64,000 nt of DNA, taken from NCBI GenBank assembly GCA_006386115.1, contig VFIW01000100.1, positions 54,464 to 118,463 on the forward strand, given 5' to 3'. The translations under genes were made by a program, and so were the position numbers. How positions within the stretch are numbered: the first letter of the stretch is position 1; every line of letters starts with the position of its first letter. The notes under the pieces are model-generated. The model made no database searches. It saw only the letters and a list, made by a program, of their open reading frames with translations, and was not told the DNA's origin. This document shows, one piece after another, positions 10,004 to 21,070 of this stretch. Source of the stretch: Globisporangium splendens. Lineage: Eukaryota > Oomycota > Peronosporomycetes > Pythiales > Pythiaceae.

Positions 10004-11550
10004 ATGTTCGGCCGCGTGTTGCGCAACAACAAGAAGGCGGCGTCGGCGCTGCTCAATGTGCCTTCGCAGCAAGTGCGTCGCCTGAACCTCCATGAGTATC
10101 AGTCGCTCGACATCATGAAGGGCTTCGGCGTCGCGACCCCACAGGGTATCCCGGCGACGACCCCAGCCGAAGCCGAAGCCGCGTTTAACAAGATCAAGGC
10201 CGGTCGCTGTACGTTTATTTCCACGCGCTTTTTTTTTGTTTCATCATGAGATTTATGTCTTGTACATGTACTTATCAAGGAGATGGTGGGGTGCTGACTT
10301 GCGTTATTGTGGTATGTCGTTTGGATGCGTGCAGCGGGTGTTGATGTTGTGATCAAGGCGCAGGCGCTCACCGGTGGCCGTGGTCTTGGTTCGTTCAAGA
10401 ACGGATTTAAGGGCGGTGTCCACATGTGCACCAAGTACGTATTCCTGACTATGCCTATTGCTTAGCGTAATTGTGCTCTTGCCTAGATAATATTAACGCG
10501 CGCGATTCGCTTTATGTTCTCATTGGCACCACCAGGCCAGAACAAGCCAAGAGCATCGCGGAAAAGATGCTCGGCCAAACGCTTGTGACCAAGCAAACCG
10601 GTGCCAAGGGTATCGAAGTCGCCAAGGTGTTCTTGGTCGAGCGTGTGTACATGCGTCGTGAGATGTACTTTTCGATCCTGATGGACCGTGCGTCGCAGGG
10701 CCCAGTGATCGTTGCCTCCCCAGCCGGCGGTACCTCCATTGAGGACGTCGCGGCGGCGACCCCAGAATTGATCTTCACGGAAAAGGTCGACATCATGAAG
10801 GGCGTCACGAACGAGCAAGTGGCTCGTCTTGCCAATAACTTGGGCGTGGACGACTCGTCGGTGCCAAAGCTCGAGGAGATGATCCGCAACCTGTACAACT
10901 TGTTCATCGGTGTCGACGCCACGCTTGTCGAGATCAACCCTCTCGCCGAGACTGCGGATGGCCAGATCTACGCCTGCGATGCCAAGCTCAACTTTGACGA
11001 CAACGCCGGTTTCCGCCACAAGGAGATCTTTGACCAGCGCGACAAGAGCCAGGAAGACCCACGTGAAGTTGAAGCCGCCGAATACGACTTGAACTACATT
11101 GGTCTTGACGGCAACATCGGGTGCCTCGTCAATGGCGCTGGTCTCGCCATGGCGACGATGGATATCATCTCGCTCTACGGCGGCTCGCCAGCCAACTTCT
11201 TGGATGTTGGTGGTGGTGCCACTGAAAGCCAGGTCAAGAAGGCTTTCGAGATCCTGAACGCTGACAACCAGGTCAAGTCGATCCTCGTCAACATTTTCGG
11301 CGGTATCATGCGCTGCGATGTGATCGCTGCGGGTATCGTCGCGGCCGCCAAGGACTTGGGCTTGAAGAAGCCGATCGTCATTCGTCTCCAGGGCACGAAC
11401 GTCGACAAGGCCCGCGAATTGATCGCGAACTCGGGCTTCAAGATGATCATGACGGACGATTTGGACGACGCCGCCGAGAAGGCCGTCAAGATCGCCGACA
11501 TTGTTGCCCAAGCCGAGAAGGTGAACATCAACGTTGCGTTTGAAATTTAA
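10004..11550 (+). CDS. SUCLA2: succinyl-CoA ligase beta subunit, mitochondrial
   Basis: Exons 10004-10208, 10335-10434 and 10536-11550 join in frame to 439 residues; both introns are GT-AG (126 and 101 nt). The first about 25 residues (MFGRVLRNNKKAASALLN) are basic and hydroxylated, as in a mitochondrial presequence. The mature protein starts RRLNLHEYQSLDIMKGFGV and shows the ATP-grasp region (KAQALTGGRGLGSFKNGFKGG) and the CoA-ligase half (NGAGLAMATMD, NFLDVGGGA, NIFGGIMRCDVIAAGI). It joins the alpha subunit to convert succinyl-CoA to succinate with nucleotide triphosphate formation in the TCA cycle. C-terminal wording (RLQGTNVDKAR) has both ADP- and GDP-type features, so nucleotide specificity is left open. 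The ATG at 10004 is chosen over an upstream in-frame position because the presequence starts there. Confidence 0.95.
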
Positions 11551-11897
11551 GCGAGACGTAACCGAACAATACACATGACCTGCTACTCTACTCCTTTGTG
11601 ACATTCGCAATTGTGATTCCTAATCGTTAACCTCGCTGTCTCATGCTTATATGGGCGACAAACAGTGCAGTGCTTCTGCATAAGTGAACGTCGGTGCGAT
11701 GTGGAGTTGCTGATTATATTGTCATCAATTAAGAGAAACCAGTGGAGTCGCCAGCTAGGGCATTGTTTCCGGTCTCCCCAGCGCAATGCAATGATTCGCT
11801 TATCATAGAGTCTGCTGCCACCTGTAAGTGCTGCTTCAAATGTTGTTGTTTCTTTGTCTTTGCCACTGGTGCTGGGGGGTGACACAGAGATCTGCAC
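11551..11897. other. intergenic, convergent 3' ends
   Basis: This 347-bp tail-to-tail gap lies between succinyl-CoA ligase beta and ARL3. I see only AT-richer UTR-like sequence; no gene, repeat or hairpin stands out. Confidence 0.6.
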
Positions 11898-12544
11898 TTA
11901 CTTGGCTTCTCGGCCGCGACCAGCGCTCGAGCTCATTGTGTTGACTATCCATTCCATGCCCTCTTGCAGCCCTTCGCCGGTCTTTGCCGAGCACGCCTGG
12001 ATGTGCCACGTGCGGTCACGGATCGTCGCCAGGTTCAATGCTGTGGAGATCTCGGACGAAGGCAGTGCGTTGAGCAGATCCTGCTTGTTCGAGGACACGA
12101 GGATCGGCACGTTCGCGAGCTTCTCCTCCTCAAGGAGCGTGACCAGCTCCATGCCCGTCTCCTCTAAGCGGCGACGGTCGGCGCTGTCAATGACGTAAAT
12201 CTGTCGGTATAGCGCACAAAGGAGCACACATGAGCCACCATAAGATCCATCACCACAGCAACGCAAAGCATCATGAAACCCGCCAATGCGTCGGTTTGCT
12301 CGTAGTAGTTTCGCCAGTACGGTCGGATGGTCTTCTGGCCACCGATGTTCCACATGTTGAGCTTGAAGCCGTCGACCTGGAGGCTCTTGACGTTGAAGCC
12401 CTGCGTGGGTATGATGTGACTGATGTCCTCCTCCGAGAGCTTCTTCAGGATCGTGGTCTTGCCGCTGTTGTCGAGCCCGAGCACGAGGATGCGCGCCTCG
12501 CTGTCATCCTTCTTGAGCTTGCGCAGCAGATTCAAGAGACCCAT
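11898..12544 (-). CDS. ARL3: ARL3 small GTPase, two exons
   Basis: Exon 1 (12544-12284) and exon 2 (12200-11898) give 187 residues, the normal ARL size. The N-terminus [10 protein letters not shown] can be an amphipathic membrane helix (Gly2 present). G1 is GLDNSGKT (residues 23-30), the switch region reads [15 protein letters not shown], and G4 is NKQD. Blocks [23 protein letters not shown] and [18 protein letters not shown] fit ARL3 better than ARL2. ARL3 releases lipidated cargo from UNC119/PDE6D carriers in cilia. Two oddities: the DxGGQ motif is WNIGGQ (Asn66 replaces Asp), and the only phase-compatible intron (12201-12283) starts with GC instead of GT. The stop codon overlaps a perfect-looking splice donor (AAGTAAGT), so an extra 3' exon cannot be excluded. 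Confidence 0.9.
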
Positions 12545-13453
12545 GATCGAATAGGAAGGAAGGAAAGGCAGCGGTTGTGTGCGGGTGCGTGCGTCTGCAG
12601 GAGTAACGATCGCAATGTGCGGGCCGCTGCAGACAGAGGGCGTCCGGCAAGAGGGCAGGTGGTCCGTTATCAAGCAGGAAGCGCGAGACGCAGCGCCACT
12701 CGCCGCATCACGGCGCTCCACACTGAAACGACGCCATAATGCAGTGAGAGTCGTTGCGAAACGATCCCTGCATGTTGAACTCGCACTGCATCAGAGATAG
12801 AAACGAATCGACCTGTTGAAACCCCTTTCTTCTTGAAAAATGCAAGTGCGATCTAAGAGTGGTTAGAAACGTTTCTACATCTAAAATAAGGTAGCCCACA
12901 TTGTTCCTTAATGTGTCCCACGCAAAATCAGGGTTGAGAAATGGGTGGTGGTTGCTTTGCAGTTGGGATGCACAGCTCAAGATGTTTTCCTGAAGCGCAG
13001 TGGAGATGGCACTTTGCATTTTGAAGCGCCTGCAGCAACGCTAACACCGAGAAGTGACGCGCCACTTGTAGACAGTTTTATATTCATGTTATTACTGCAT
13101 GGGGCTCAAGGGATGGTTGCAAAAATACCAAGATCTGCTCTGAATTCATTTGAGGAAATCCCTCGGTAACACGAGGACGTATGCGCTGATGAGCTCCCAT
13201 ATACTAATGCATTTAGCCATGCACGATAGCCATAGTAGTGATAGATAGGCGACTGTAAATGCAAAATATACAACTATTTATTTGCGGATCAAAAATGTGT
13301 GCATGCATGGAGCTACGCTACAAAATACTGTTGGACTGAAAGAGAGAAAGCACAGCAAAGAATGCAAAAGGCAGCTTCTCGCCATTCGTTCTGTGCGTGG
13401 AGCGCTTTCGCTCAAATAAGAAAAATAGGAGAGGGTACATGCCTCCTGTTGCT
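12545..13453. other. intergenic region upstream of ARL3
   Basis: This 909-bp stretch holds the ARL3 5' flank on its left and the 3' flank of the coiled-coil gene on its right. Only short open frames without family similarity are present. No repeat or RNA gene recognised. Confidence 0.5.
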
Positions 13454-14719
13454 CTATGCAGCGAGTGCTAGTTCGGTCATCACCGCAGACCCACTTGGCA
13501 TGGGCTCTGCAGTAACGACTTCCGCTTGGTCGTGCCTGAGCTCAACAGTGGAGGCGTCACTATGCTTCCTGAGCAGTGCAGTAGAGAAGTGTGTGGCTTC
13601 AGTCTTCGTCGTGATAGCACTGCTTTTGCTCGTGGTGGATTCGTCATCCGTCACAAGAACCGTGCGCGTTTCTTCCGTGGCAACGTGAGGTTGCTCTTTT
13701 GCTACTGCCTTCCGAACGTGCACACGATGGTGTTCTTCATCGCCTTCCGATGCAGTGTCGTCGTCACTGGTATCGCTAGCGTGGCTGTAGTAATTGTCTT
13801 GCTCGTCGTGGATTTCCTCAAGAAGACTCGTTGCTTCGTGGCTGCTCATCGACAGAGCCGCTTCACTTTCCTGATGCTCACTCTCCAAGTCATCCCGGTT
13901 TTCCTCTTCTTCTTCGTCCACACTGCCAAGCGAAGTCGGATGCGATGCAGAAAATGTGACCGAGAGTGAGCGGCGGACTCGAGTGCGTGGCTTTGCTGGC
14001 ACCGGAGGGTGAGTCTCATCGGCCGACCAGCGGCGCGGCCGCGTGACGGTACCGTGAGTCATTTCCACCGGGAGAGATCTGCTCTTGAAGAATCTGGCTT
14101 CCGCCTTGGTTTCCTCAGGGCCGATGACGAATTGCGTCTCGTCAATCTCACTGTGGGTCTGGGAGCCGAAGTCGCTTTGACTCGCGCTGCTGCTCTGGGA
14201 ATTGTTGCCGAGCGCACTGTCCTTCGAGAACGTGGTCAGCAGCGACTGGATTAGATTCTGCTTGCGGTTGAACGTGCGCATCGCGTCTTCGACGAGTCTC
14301 TTCTCCAAGATGAACTCTCTCTTGACTTTCTTACGGCTCCGCAGCGCCTTCTTGATGCTTCGGTAGAGCGCTTCCTCGCGCCTGCCTTCTTCCTGGAGCA
14401 CCTTGAGTTCCTCGAGGAGCTCTTCGACCATGAGCGAGTTGCCGAGCACTTCGGCGCGCTCAATGTCTTCCTCAATGTCCGTGAGCTGCTGGCGGCGCTC
14501 GCGCTGGTTAATCACATTCTCGACGATATCGGCCTTGAGCAGCTCGATCTCCTCGCTGATGCTGAAAATGCGCTTCTCGAGCCGGTCGTGCTTGCGCAGC
14601 ATCATGTCGCCCACTTGCATGTTCGTGAACGCGACGCACTTGAGCGCCTTGGTGATCTGCTTGGACGTCTCCACGTAGTCTTCGACCATGATCGGGTTCG
14701 AGATGAACGACATCGCCAT
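13454..14719 (-). CDS. coiled-coil protein of unknown function with Ser/acid-rich tail
   Basis: The ATG at 14719 sits in a good context (GCAGCCATGGCGATG) and opens a 421-residue frame ending at 13454; a longer frame continues upstream only without an ATG. Residues about 10-170 are predicted by eye to be almost all helical coiled coil (DRLEKRIFSISEEIELLKAD; RRQQLTDIEEDIERAE; LLEELKVLQEEGRREEALY). A Pro-rich SH3-ligand-like patch (PPVPAKPRTRVRRS) follows near residue 240. The last about 150 residues are acidic and Ser-rich (EEEEENRDD; SDTSDDDTASEGDEE), probably disordered and phosphorylated. I do not recognise a family. A cytoskeletal or trafficking adaptor would fit but is only a guess. Confidence 0.7.
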   Translation of the reverse strand: MAMSFISNPIMVEDYVETSKQITKALKCVAFTNMQVGDMMLRKHDRLEKRIFSISEEIELLKADIVENVINQRERRQQLTDIEEDIERAEVLGNSLMVEELLEELKVLQEEGRREEALYRSIKKALRSRKKVKREFILEKRLVEDAMRTFNRKQNLIQSLLTTFSKDSALGNNSQSSSASQSDFGSQTHSEIDETQFVIGPEETKAEARFFKSRSLPVEMTHGTVTRPRRWSADETHPPVPAKPRTRVRRSLSVTFSASHPTSLGSVDEEEEENRDDLESEHQESEAALSMSSHEATSLLEEIHDEQDNYYSHASDTSDDDTASEGDEEHHRVHVRKAVAKEQPHVATEETRTVLVTDDESTTSKSSAITTKTEATHFSTALLRKHSDASTVELRHDQAEVVTAEPMPSGSAVMTELALAA

Positions 14720-16639
14720 GGCTGCTGTTAATACAAAATAATAATCTCTATAGCCGAAGGGGATGCTGTGAGCTGGTTGTTCGAGATCCGTCCAATTGAG
14801 AAATGAGCTCGTGCAGCAGACGCTTTCTTCTTCTCCCTGCTGGCGCACAAAAATAGACGCGCAGCAGCATCGCAAACACACCACCCACAGACCGCCCTCA
14901 TACGCCAGAGCGCGCCACTCAGTCGGCGCTTGTCCGCGACGCCAACTCGCGCCAAGTTAGCTCATCTGCGCGCCATCTATGCTGCGGCGCTCAGAGCTAC
15001 GAAGGGACTTTCTCATGCAAAAAAGAACACAAGGGGACAAGTGTCCCTCGTTTAGAAAATTCGAGGGACACGAGGGATGCACATTATACTTGGATATTGT
15101 ATGAATTAATCAAGTGAGGGATACGTCCCTCATTGAAATAGACTTCAATGAGGGACTGTTTAACGTGTTTATTCCACCCCTATAGTGGAAGAGACACGAT
15201 CTCGGACAGGAAAGGGATTTGCAAAATGCGCAATGCGCTGGCGAGACTGCTGTTCAAATGGCTCTGATATCGTGTTTGCATCTCCATATTCTCGTTTCAC
15301 TACCGGAGTGACTGAAAACGTCTCTCGTCTGGCCATGACATAGCAATTGCCTGGTCGGTGATGCTCACTTGAGCGGTTGTTAAGTTGCTCAAACTGATTT
15401 CTGCCATCGCCAAGCTCGGGGCACGTTTGTGATTGTGTTACCGTAAATGTGCTATAGTTGAGTACCAGGACTTCAAGGAAGCTGCCACAGCCCGATCGAA
15501 GGGGGTATCGTGGATTCTGTGGTTCACAGGAAATCATCCTCGTCGCCTGTCATGTCTATTCCGGCGCCGGTGGCCCTGCATGCAGTGCTGCGACGGATTG
15601 GTGGGCTGCATGACCCCGTTTCAACGATGCGCATGGCGTCACTGGCGCTTTTTACTGAACTCAAAGCCGACAAGTCTCGTGGCCGAGATGCTGTTTACTG
15701 AGCACCAAGTTGGACCAAATTCAGACCAAGATCAACGCAAGGTCGTCTCATGGGCGGCAGCGACCAACAATGTTGTGGACGGCTCCGTGGCCTGTCCTTG
15801 CAGTTGCGGCGCTCGCCAGGGCGTCCCGATTGGCGCAGAGCGATTGCTCATTGGCGCGTTCGGCTCCAATGCGCCCCTCCACATGCATGCCACTCTTTCG
15901 CGTCGGCAGCGCGCGCGCATCTATGGCGCACAACGTCCTAATGGAGTTGCATCAACCCACGTCACAATGCGATTGGACCCTATCTAATAGACTATGAACC
16001 CAATGTATGCTGTTGCAGAGTATACACTCACTCTGTCAGGAATGTTGGTTTATGGCAACCTCAAATGGCTACACTTTGAAGCGAACAGAGAACAAATCCC
16101 TAGAGGCGAAGATGCTGCGTGTATCGTCAGCCATCCAGCGCTACGCGTATTGGAAGTGTACCTTAGTGCTACTAGGCAGGGCGTCATGTGCGTGCGGTTT
16201 TATTTGTGGCCATTTCATGCGCAATGGGAATCACCTGAGGCTACAGCTGCTGGCTTGTGACGGATTTCGGTTGAAGCCCACTTGGACACAATAATAGGCG
16301 GTCGTCCAAAGTATTCGCGGACGGTCTTACAGGAAGCACCACATGGAGCAGGTTTGACTTCACAGTTCGTTTGTTGCTTAGCTGCACAACTGCATCCACC
16401 ACTGCGAACTAATTGAAACAGCGCGGCGTTTTTATGCCTTTGCAATGCATGATCGTCTACTGTGGTGTGCTTTTTTTTGCCGTGCAGCACGTGCTTAGGG
16501 CTTAGTTGCGTGTGTTTGGAGAAGCGCTTCAAGGCACTTCCATCGTAATCAAAGCATAGCCTGCTGAAAACTTAAAATCCAGGTCTTGCGGTAGAATTGC
16601 CATGCGTTTCCGCTACGCAGGAGATTTTCACACTGGAGT
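14720..16639. other. 1.9 kb intergenic region
   Basis: Several overlapping short frames lie here (longest about 184 codons at 15433-15987), but none has a recognisable motif, and composition drifts away from that of the coding genes. Between 15040 and 15160 the word GAGGGAC or its complement recurs, ending in a hairpin annotated separately. Probably degraded non-coding sequence. Confidence 0.4.
15125..15156. repeat. 13-bp perfect inverted repeat
   Basis: GTCCCTCATTGAA at 15125-15137 is repeated inverted at 15144-15156 with a 6-base loop. It lies inside a patch with other GAGGGA words. It could be a small foldback remnant or a hairpin; function unknown. Confidence 0.6.
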
Positions 16640-18519
16640 TTACGATTTGCGAAGCCACGCAAACTGGAAGCTAAAGTCCTCACCAAAATGCTCGAGGGTC
16701 GCTTGAATCGAGAACACGAGCCATAGTACAAGTTTTGCCTGCACTTGCTGCCATTGCGACTCCAAAACAAACGTGAGCTGCCGCACGACCGAGATGCGCA
16801 GCTTGAAGTGAAGCAGGACGATCATCAACACCAATGAACGTGCCTGGAGCGTCGCATATACCAACACCGTTTCAATATTCGTGTTCAGTGTGGTTTCATC
16901 GATGCCTCGAAGCTGCGAATAGTAAACTCGGTTTGGAAGGCGAAACACGATACCCAGGTACGCACCTAGACACACAAGCAAAAGTGAATCAACATCATCC
17001 ATTTCCCCGTGCCAAAAGCGCAAGTCTCATCTCAAACCAAGGGATACATGCGCGTACAATATATGATCGGAATGGCCACTTCCGTGAACTCCACGAGAAG
17101 TACAAACTCAGTCCAGTAGAGGATTCGCAGTATCTGCTGCACAAACTTCAGCCGTTGTGCGTCGCTCAATGCGGCGACCGTTTGTTTCCCTCTTGCATAA
17201 GGTTGGAACTGATCAGGTTCGACTCTGTCTCAGCCATCCAGGAGGAGCCAACTCGACGTAATTGAGGCTGCAAATGCGATGTGACTGAGGATGTTGGTTC
17301 GGGTTGCTGGGTCTCGATTTGTTTCTTCGACGGGAGGCGTGGAGAGATACGATTCGCATCTCCAGGTTTCCGTGCGTTGGCACGAGCACGACCTGCAGAC
17401 TCGAGCGGTCGGGGTAGTGCATTTGGGTAGATGCGACTTTGCAGGTGCCTCTGTAGAGCCTGGGATCGCATTCGGATGCTGTCGTGCTGCAAAAGCACTG
17501 GGTACGTCTCAACAAGATGGATGGTTACCTCCGAAAGCTGCAGCTTCAGGTTGCGAGGCTGAGTAGGAGCAGCAATTGCGTCAGTACCCTCGGTGGACTC
17601 GCGAGGTTGCGAGAGGATTGTGCGCTCGGCATCTTGGACCGATGCCCAAATGTCGACCAGCGACTTGATCGCAAACAGAAAATCGATCGCCGTGAGCACA
17701 ATGGCTGTATGATACGATGTGGCGTTCTGCGTACAGCATGCTACGTAGAGCGCATGGAAGATCTCCACGTTGAAAATGATAAATTCTGGTTTGCCGTCTT
17801 CCACATCTGGAAGTAGGAGGTTGATAACATTCTTCGTTAGAAGCTTCAACATCGGGAGCAAACATGCAAACGCGACCTGGGCGCCTCCAGTGAACTGCTT
17901 GAACACAAAAATGTAGCCCGGGTACACCAACGTCTTTGAGACTTGCGCCGACACGATGAGTGTGTACCTGATAAACTGACGCTGAACGAACTGGTTCCCA
18001 CGAAAGTATCTGCCCCACGCCATGAAGATACCAATCGCCAGACTCACCAGCCACCCAGGTATGGAGAGTATTTGGTAGAATGGCAAGGGAAACCACCCAG
18101 TCGCATCGGAAAGCCCAATCGTAGTCACCACCGAGCTCGCTGAGACGAACGTTGCCACAAGCACCATATGCACGAGACGCATCGGTATTTGCGTGATGAA
18201 ATCGCGACACTGATGCATGAAAATGAGCGAGATGTACCACCCAACGCATCCCGTTCGAATCCAAAACCTGTAGCTATGGCCGAGTCCTTTCTCGGTGGGT
18301 TCCAACGGGATGAGATCCGTCGTGGTTGTCACTACGAGGCACGGTAGCGGCGTCATGACGAGCACCAGTACAACACGAACCCAGCTGGCGCACTCGCAGT
18401 ATCGCTTGAAGTTGTACAGCCTCTCGATGGAATAGCTGCCATGGCGCTCGACATGGAACTTGTTCCATTGTCGCGCGAAGGCATTCCACAGTTTTGAGAT
18501 CCGATCGAGAAGCGCCATG
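16640..18519 (-). CDS. polytopic membrane protein of an oomycete multigene family; possible frameshift
   Basis: The main exon begins at the ATG at 18519 (MALLDRISKLWNAFARQWNK) and the last exon is 16965-16640. A 92-nt GT-AG intron (17057-16966) joins IPIIYC to AYLGIVFRLPNRVYY in frame. About ten hydrophobic segments are visible, for example VRVVLVLVMTPLPCLVV, LVHMVLVATFVSASSVV, YIFVF, VLVYATLQARSLVLMIVLL and the terminal WLVFSIQATLEHFG. A long hydrophilic loop (Arg/Ser/Pro-rich) lies between the two membrane halves. A stop at 17166-17168 interrupts the frame, and the downstream part (VAALSDAQRLKFVQQILRIL) continues in another frame, so there is either a 1-nt frameshift or an intron I could not define between about 17290 and 17165. 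A decayed relative lies at 26577-27493. Function unknown; transport or channel activity is speculation. Confidence 0.65.
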
Positions 18520-21070
18520 GTGACAACGAACGCGTATGTGTGCAGCTGTAGCTCCACCACCTTGACCGAAGCGAAATGAATCACGCGATTGCGCCAAGTT
18601 GCTTAAAAGAAGCGTGGGCTGGAAATAACCACAAACGAGTCTCAGTTCCCTGTTTTAAGCTTTTGCACTGAGGTTTTCGCGAGAATGTGCCTCAGTGTAA
18701 TAGCGATGGCAATAGTTTACTGAATTGCTATTGGATTAGAAACCACCCTTTATCTTAGCTTTGTCTTGGCTCGCAGGGTTGCCGCGAAACACGTCACTAC
18801 TGCTACTTTTTCAAGCCTCGTATCGTTGCAACAATACGAAAATCCGGAAGAGAACTTTGCACGTCTATATTGCAGTTGAGCGAATGCATGGCATGCCTGC
18901 TGCCTGGAACAGGTTATTGCTAAATGCCCGGTGCTGTTTCGCTATCTGCAGCTTGGCTGTTACTGAGGTATCCATCGCGAGGTTGACAAAGCAATCCCCC
19001 CCTTTTGTTATACCCTGCGCCTGTGTATCGGAGCCAGGTAAACGCTGAGGGCATCCGCACCAGTCTACTAAATCCCGTGTCAAATGATAAGTCTTGTTCG
19101 CATCGTGAGTGCGAAAGAGAAGACAGCTCATGGCCGCAACTACGACCCGCTTGAAGTCGTGGAGCTGTTCTGGTTTTGTGTTGCTTTCGTCAGACCCGCT
19201 TGAGTCCAGGCAAAGGAGATTGGTTGCGACTTGTCGTCGTCATCTCCTAGATCGTCGAGCACGGATTGCTCTATGTCGCTCATTCCGCACAATGGAATGG
19301 TGCGAAAATGGGTTCTTGTAAATTGACTCTACTTATTGTCTCGCACCATTTCGGGCAACTAGGATGCAGCAGCAAAACACAGCCAGTGCGGATGCTCCAA
19401 CAGATTGCGCTTGCGGACTTCTGCCACGCGCGAACGCAAAAGCGACGACGCTTTCCTGTTTGCCACGTAGCGGTGAGCTCAAGTAGCAGCAGCATTTGCC
19501 ATACGAGTTTGCGGAGCCCATGTGCAACGCCGACAGTAATCATGACGACTACAGAATGCACCTCAGCCACATAACGGTCGTAGCGTCGCGATCTACGCTC
19601 GTGAGTGTGGGACACACCAAAATCGCGAGATGCGCATTCGTTAATCGTGCAAATGGCGGACCACCGCACGCTTGCTGATACGCGCTGATTGGCGCAATGC
19701 GCGTGCGCGGATAACGGGCGAGCGGAGAAACAGCATGCGCTCATTTCCGCCTTTTGCACTTGAAGAGGCACGTCCATTCGATGCGAAGCGACGCTGAGTT
19801 TATATAGTACAGTAGTACTTCTCTAGATTTATAGATTGCAGATGAGCAACTGTGGCCGGATACCGGGGAAGTCACTGTACGCTTGCGTGGCAGAGAGAGA
19901 GTCGGAGTCCTCCTGCCTGCACCCTCGGAATATTAAGTTAGACAACCTCATTTTCTTTTCCCCCCTTTTTCTTCACACCAAGAGACAGAAGAGTCAAAGA
20001 TTCACTGGTCGGGATCGACTCCGCTTCAACTTTTAAAACTAATAATGCGCTAAACGTGCCAATCAGCGTCAAGTGGGACCGCAATCCACCAACACTCTCG
20101 CTGGCTTGAGGGAAAGTCTCACACTCGAGGACAGGTCCAGCGCAACTCGCCAGAGCGCTCCGTCAAAACTCTTCCGCCCTCCACCTGCACCTGCACTTCG
20201 CACCGCCTCACCTCATCAGCGAGAAGAACATTTCGCGCATGTGCGCTGAAAAAAGTGCCCACCTGCGCTACATTCCCCCTGCAAAGCCTCAAGGATAAAG
20301 AATAAATCACTCTCGTTAATTTGATAGTGAGGAACGCGCGCTATACCGCAGCGCGCATCGCATCGCGTTGCGTTAACGCAAAGAGGGCCGCGTTGTGCTC
20401 TGCATGAACAGCGTAACCGGATTGCGGGCGAATCAGCTCGATGTGGAGTCATACCAGCCAAGTATTGTGATGCAAACAGCCTGGCGACAAAAGCAGACAA
20501 GCCACATCGTGGTGTGCTGTTTGGTTGGATCCGGTTCGTTGCCTGCACTCTCCGTGCTCACTCTCTCTCCAGTCGCTACACCCACCATTGCACTCGGAGG
20601 GATGCGAGGGATCCGCAACTGCGCTTGAGTCAACCGATACTCTCCACAAAACACACATGACCACATTAGCAACAGCAGCATCCTCTGTAATGCTGCCTCC
20701 TTAACACCAGCCACCACCATTCACATGAATGAATGATGCATGTCACGCTGCAGGTTTAGTACAGACGACCACGAGAAAGAAACCAAAACCTGCAAAAACG
20801 TTCGTCGATGGTTGTCCACCCTTCTTCCAGCATTATCAACTTAAAGAGCCCCTCAACACCACCTCTCTGTGCGCAAAACGGACAGGCTCACAAGACTCCT
20901 GACTTATCGTTTCTAAAATCGCGTTTCTAAATCTAACCGCCATTTTGACTAGGATCTTTTTTTTTCATGGAGCTCTCCGTCCGTCAGTTAAGAAACAAGC
21001 TCCGAAGGTGCAAGCGCTCGCTCCATCCATTCCCGCATTCGCCAGCCCCCGCGCACGTCACGTCAACATC
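18520..21070. other. 2.5 kb intergenic region
   Basis: Upstream sequence of two divergent genes. Only short frames are present: 19280-19777 minus, 20216-20548 minus, and 20433-20720 minus, the last starting MVVAGVKEAALQRMLLLLMW with a hydrophobic start. None has a family match by eye. No long repeat or RNA gene recognised. The right end contains the 5' UTR of the VIT1-like gene. Confidence 0.4.

Noticed and set aside
10483..11610. 375-codon antisense frame over succinyl-CoA ligase beta
   Set aside because: Same antisense effect; no domain and the plus strand encodes a clear enzyme.
13526..13969. 147-codon plus-strand frame over the coiled-coil gene's acidic tail
   Set aside because: Shadow of the minus-strand gene; Val/Phe-rich translation results from the reverse of Asp/Glu/Ser codons.
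15433..15987. 184-codon plus-strand frame in the 14.7-16.6 kb gap
   Set aside because: No recognisable motif and overlapped by equally long frames in other phases; insufficient support for a gene.
19280..19777. 165-codon minus-strand frame
   Set aside because: Possible transposase-like look was not supported by any motif; kept only as a note.
20433..20720. 95-codon frame with a hydrophobic start, possible small secreted protein or effector
   Set aside because: Signal-like stretch is weak, no RXLR-dEER or other effector motif, and no promoter element upstream.
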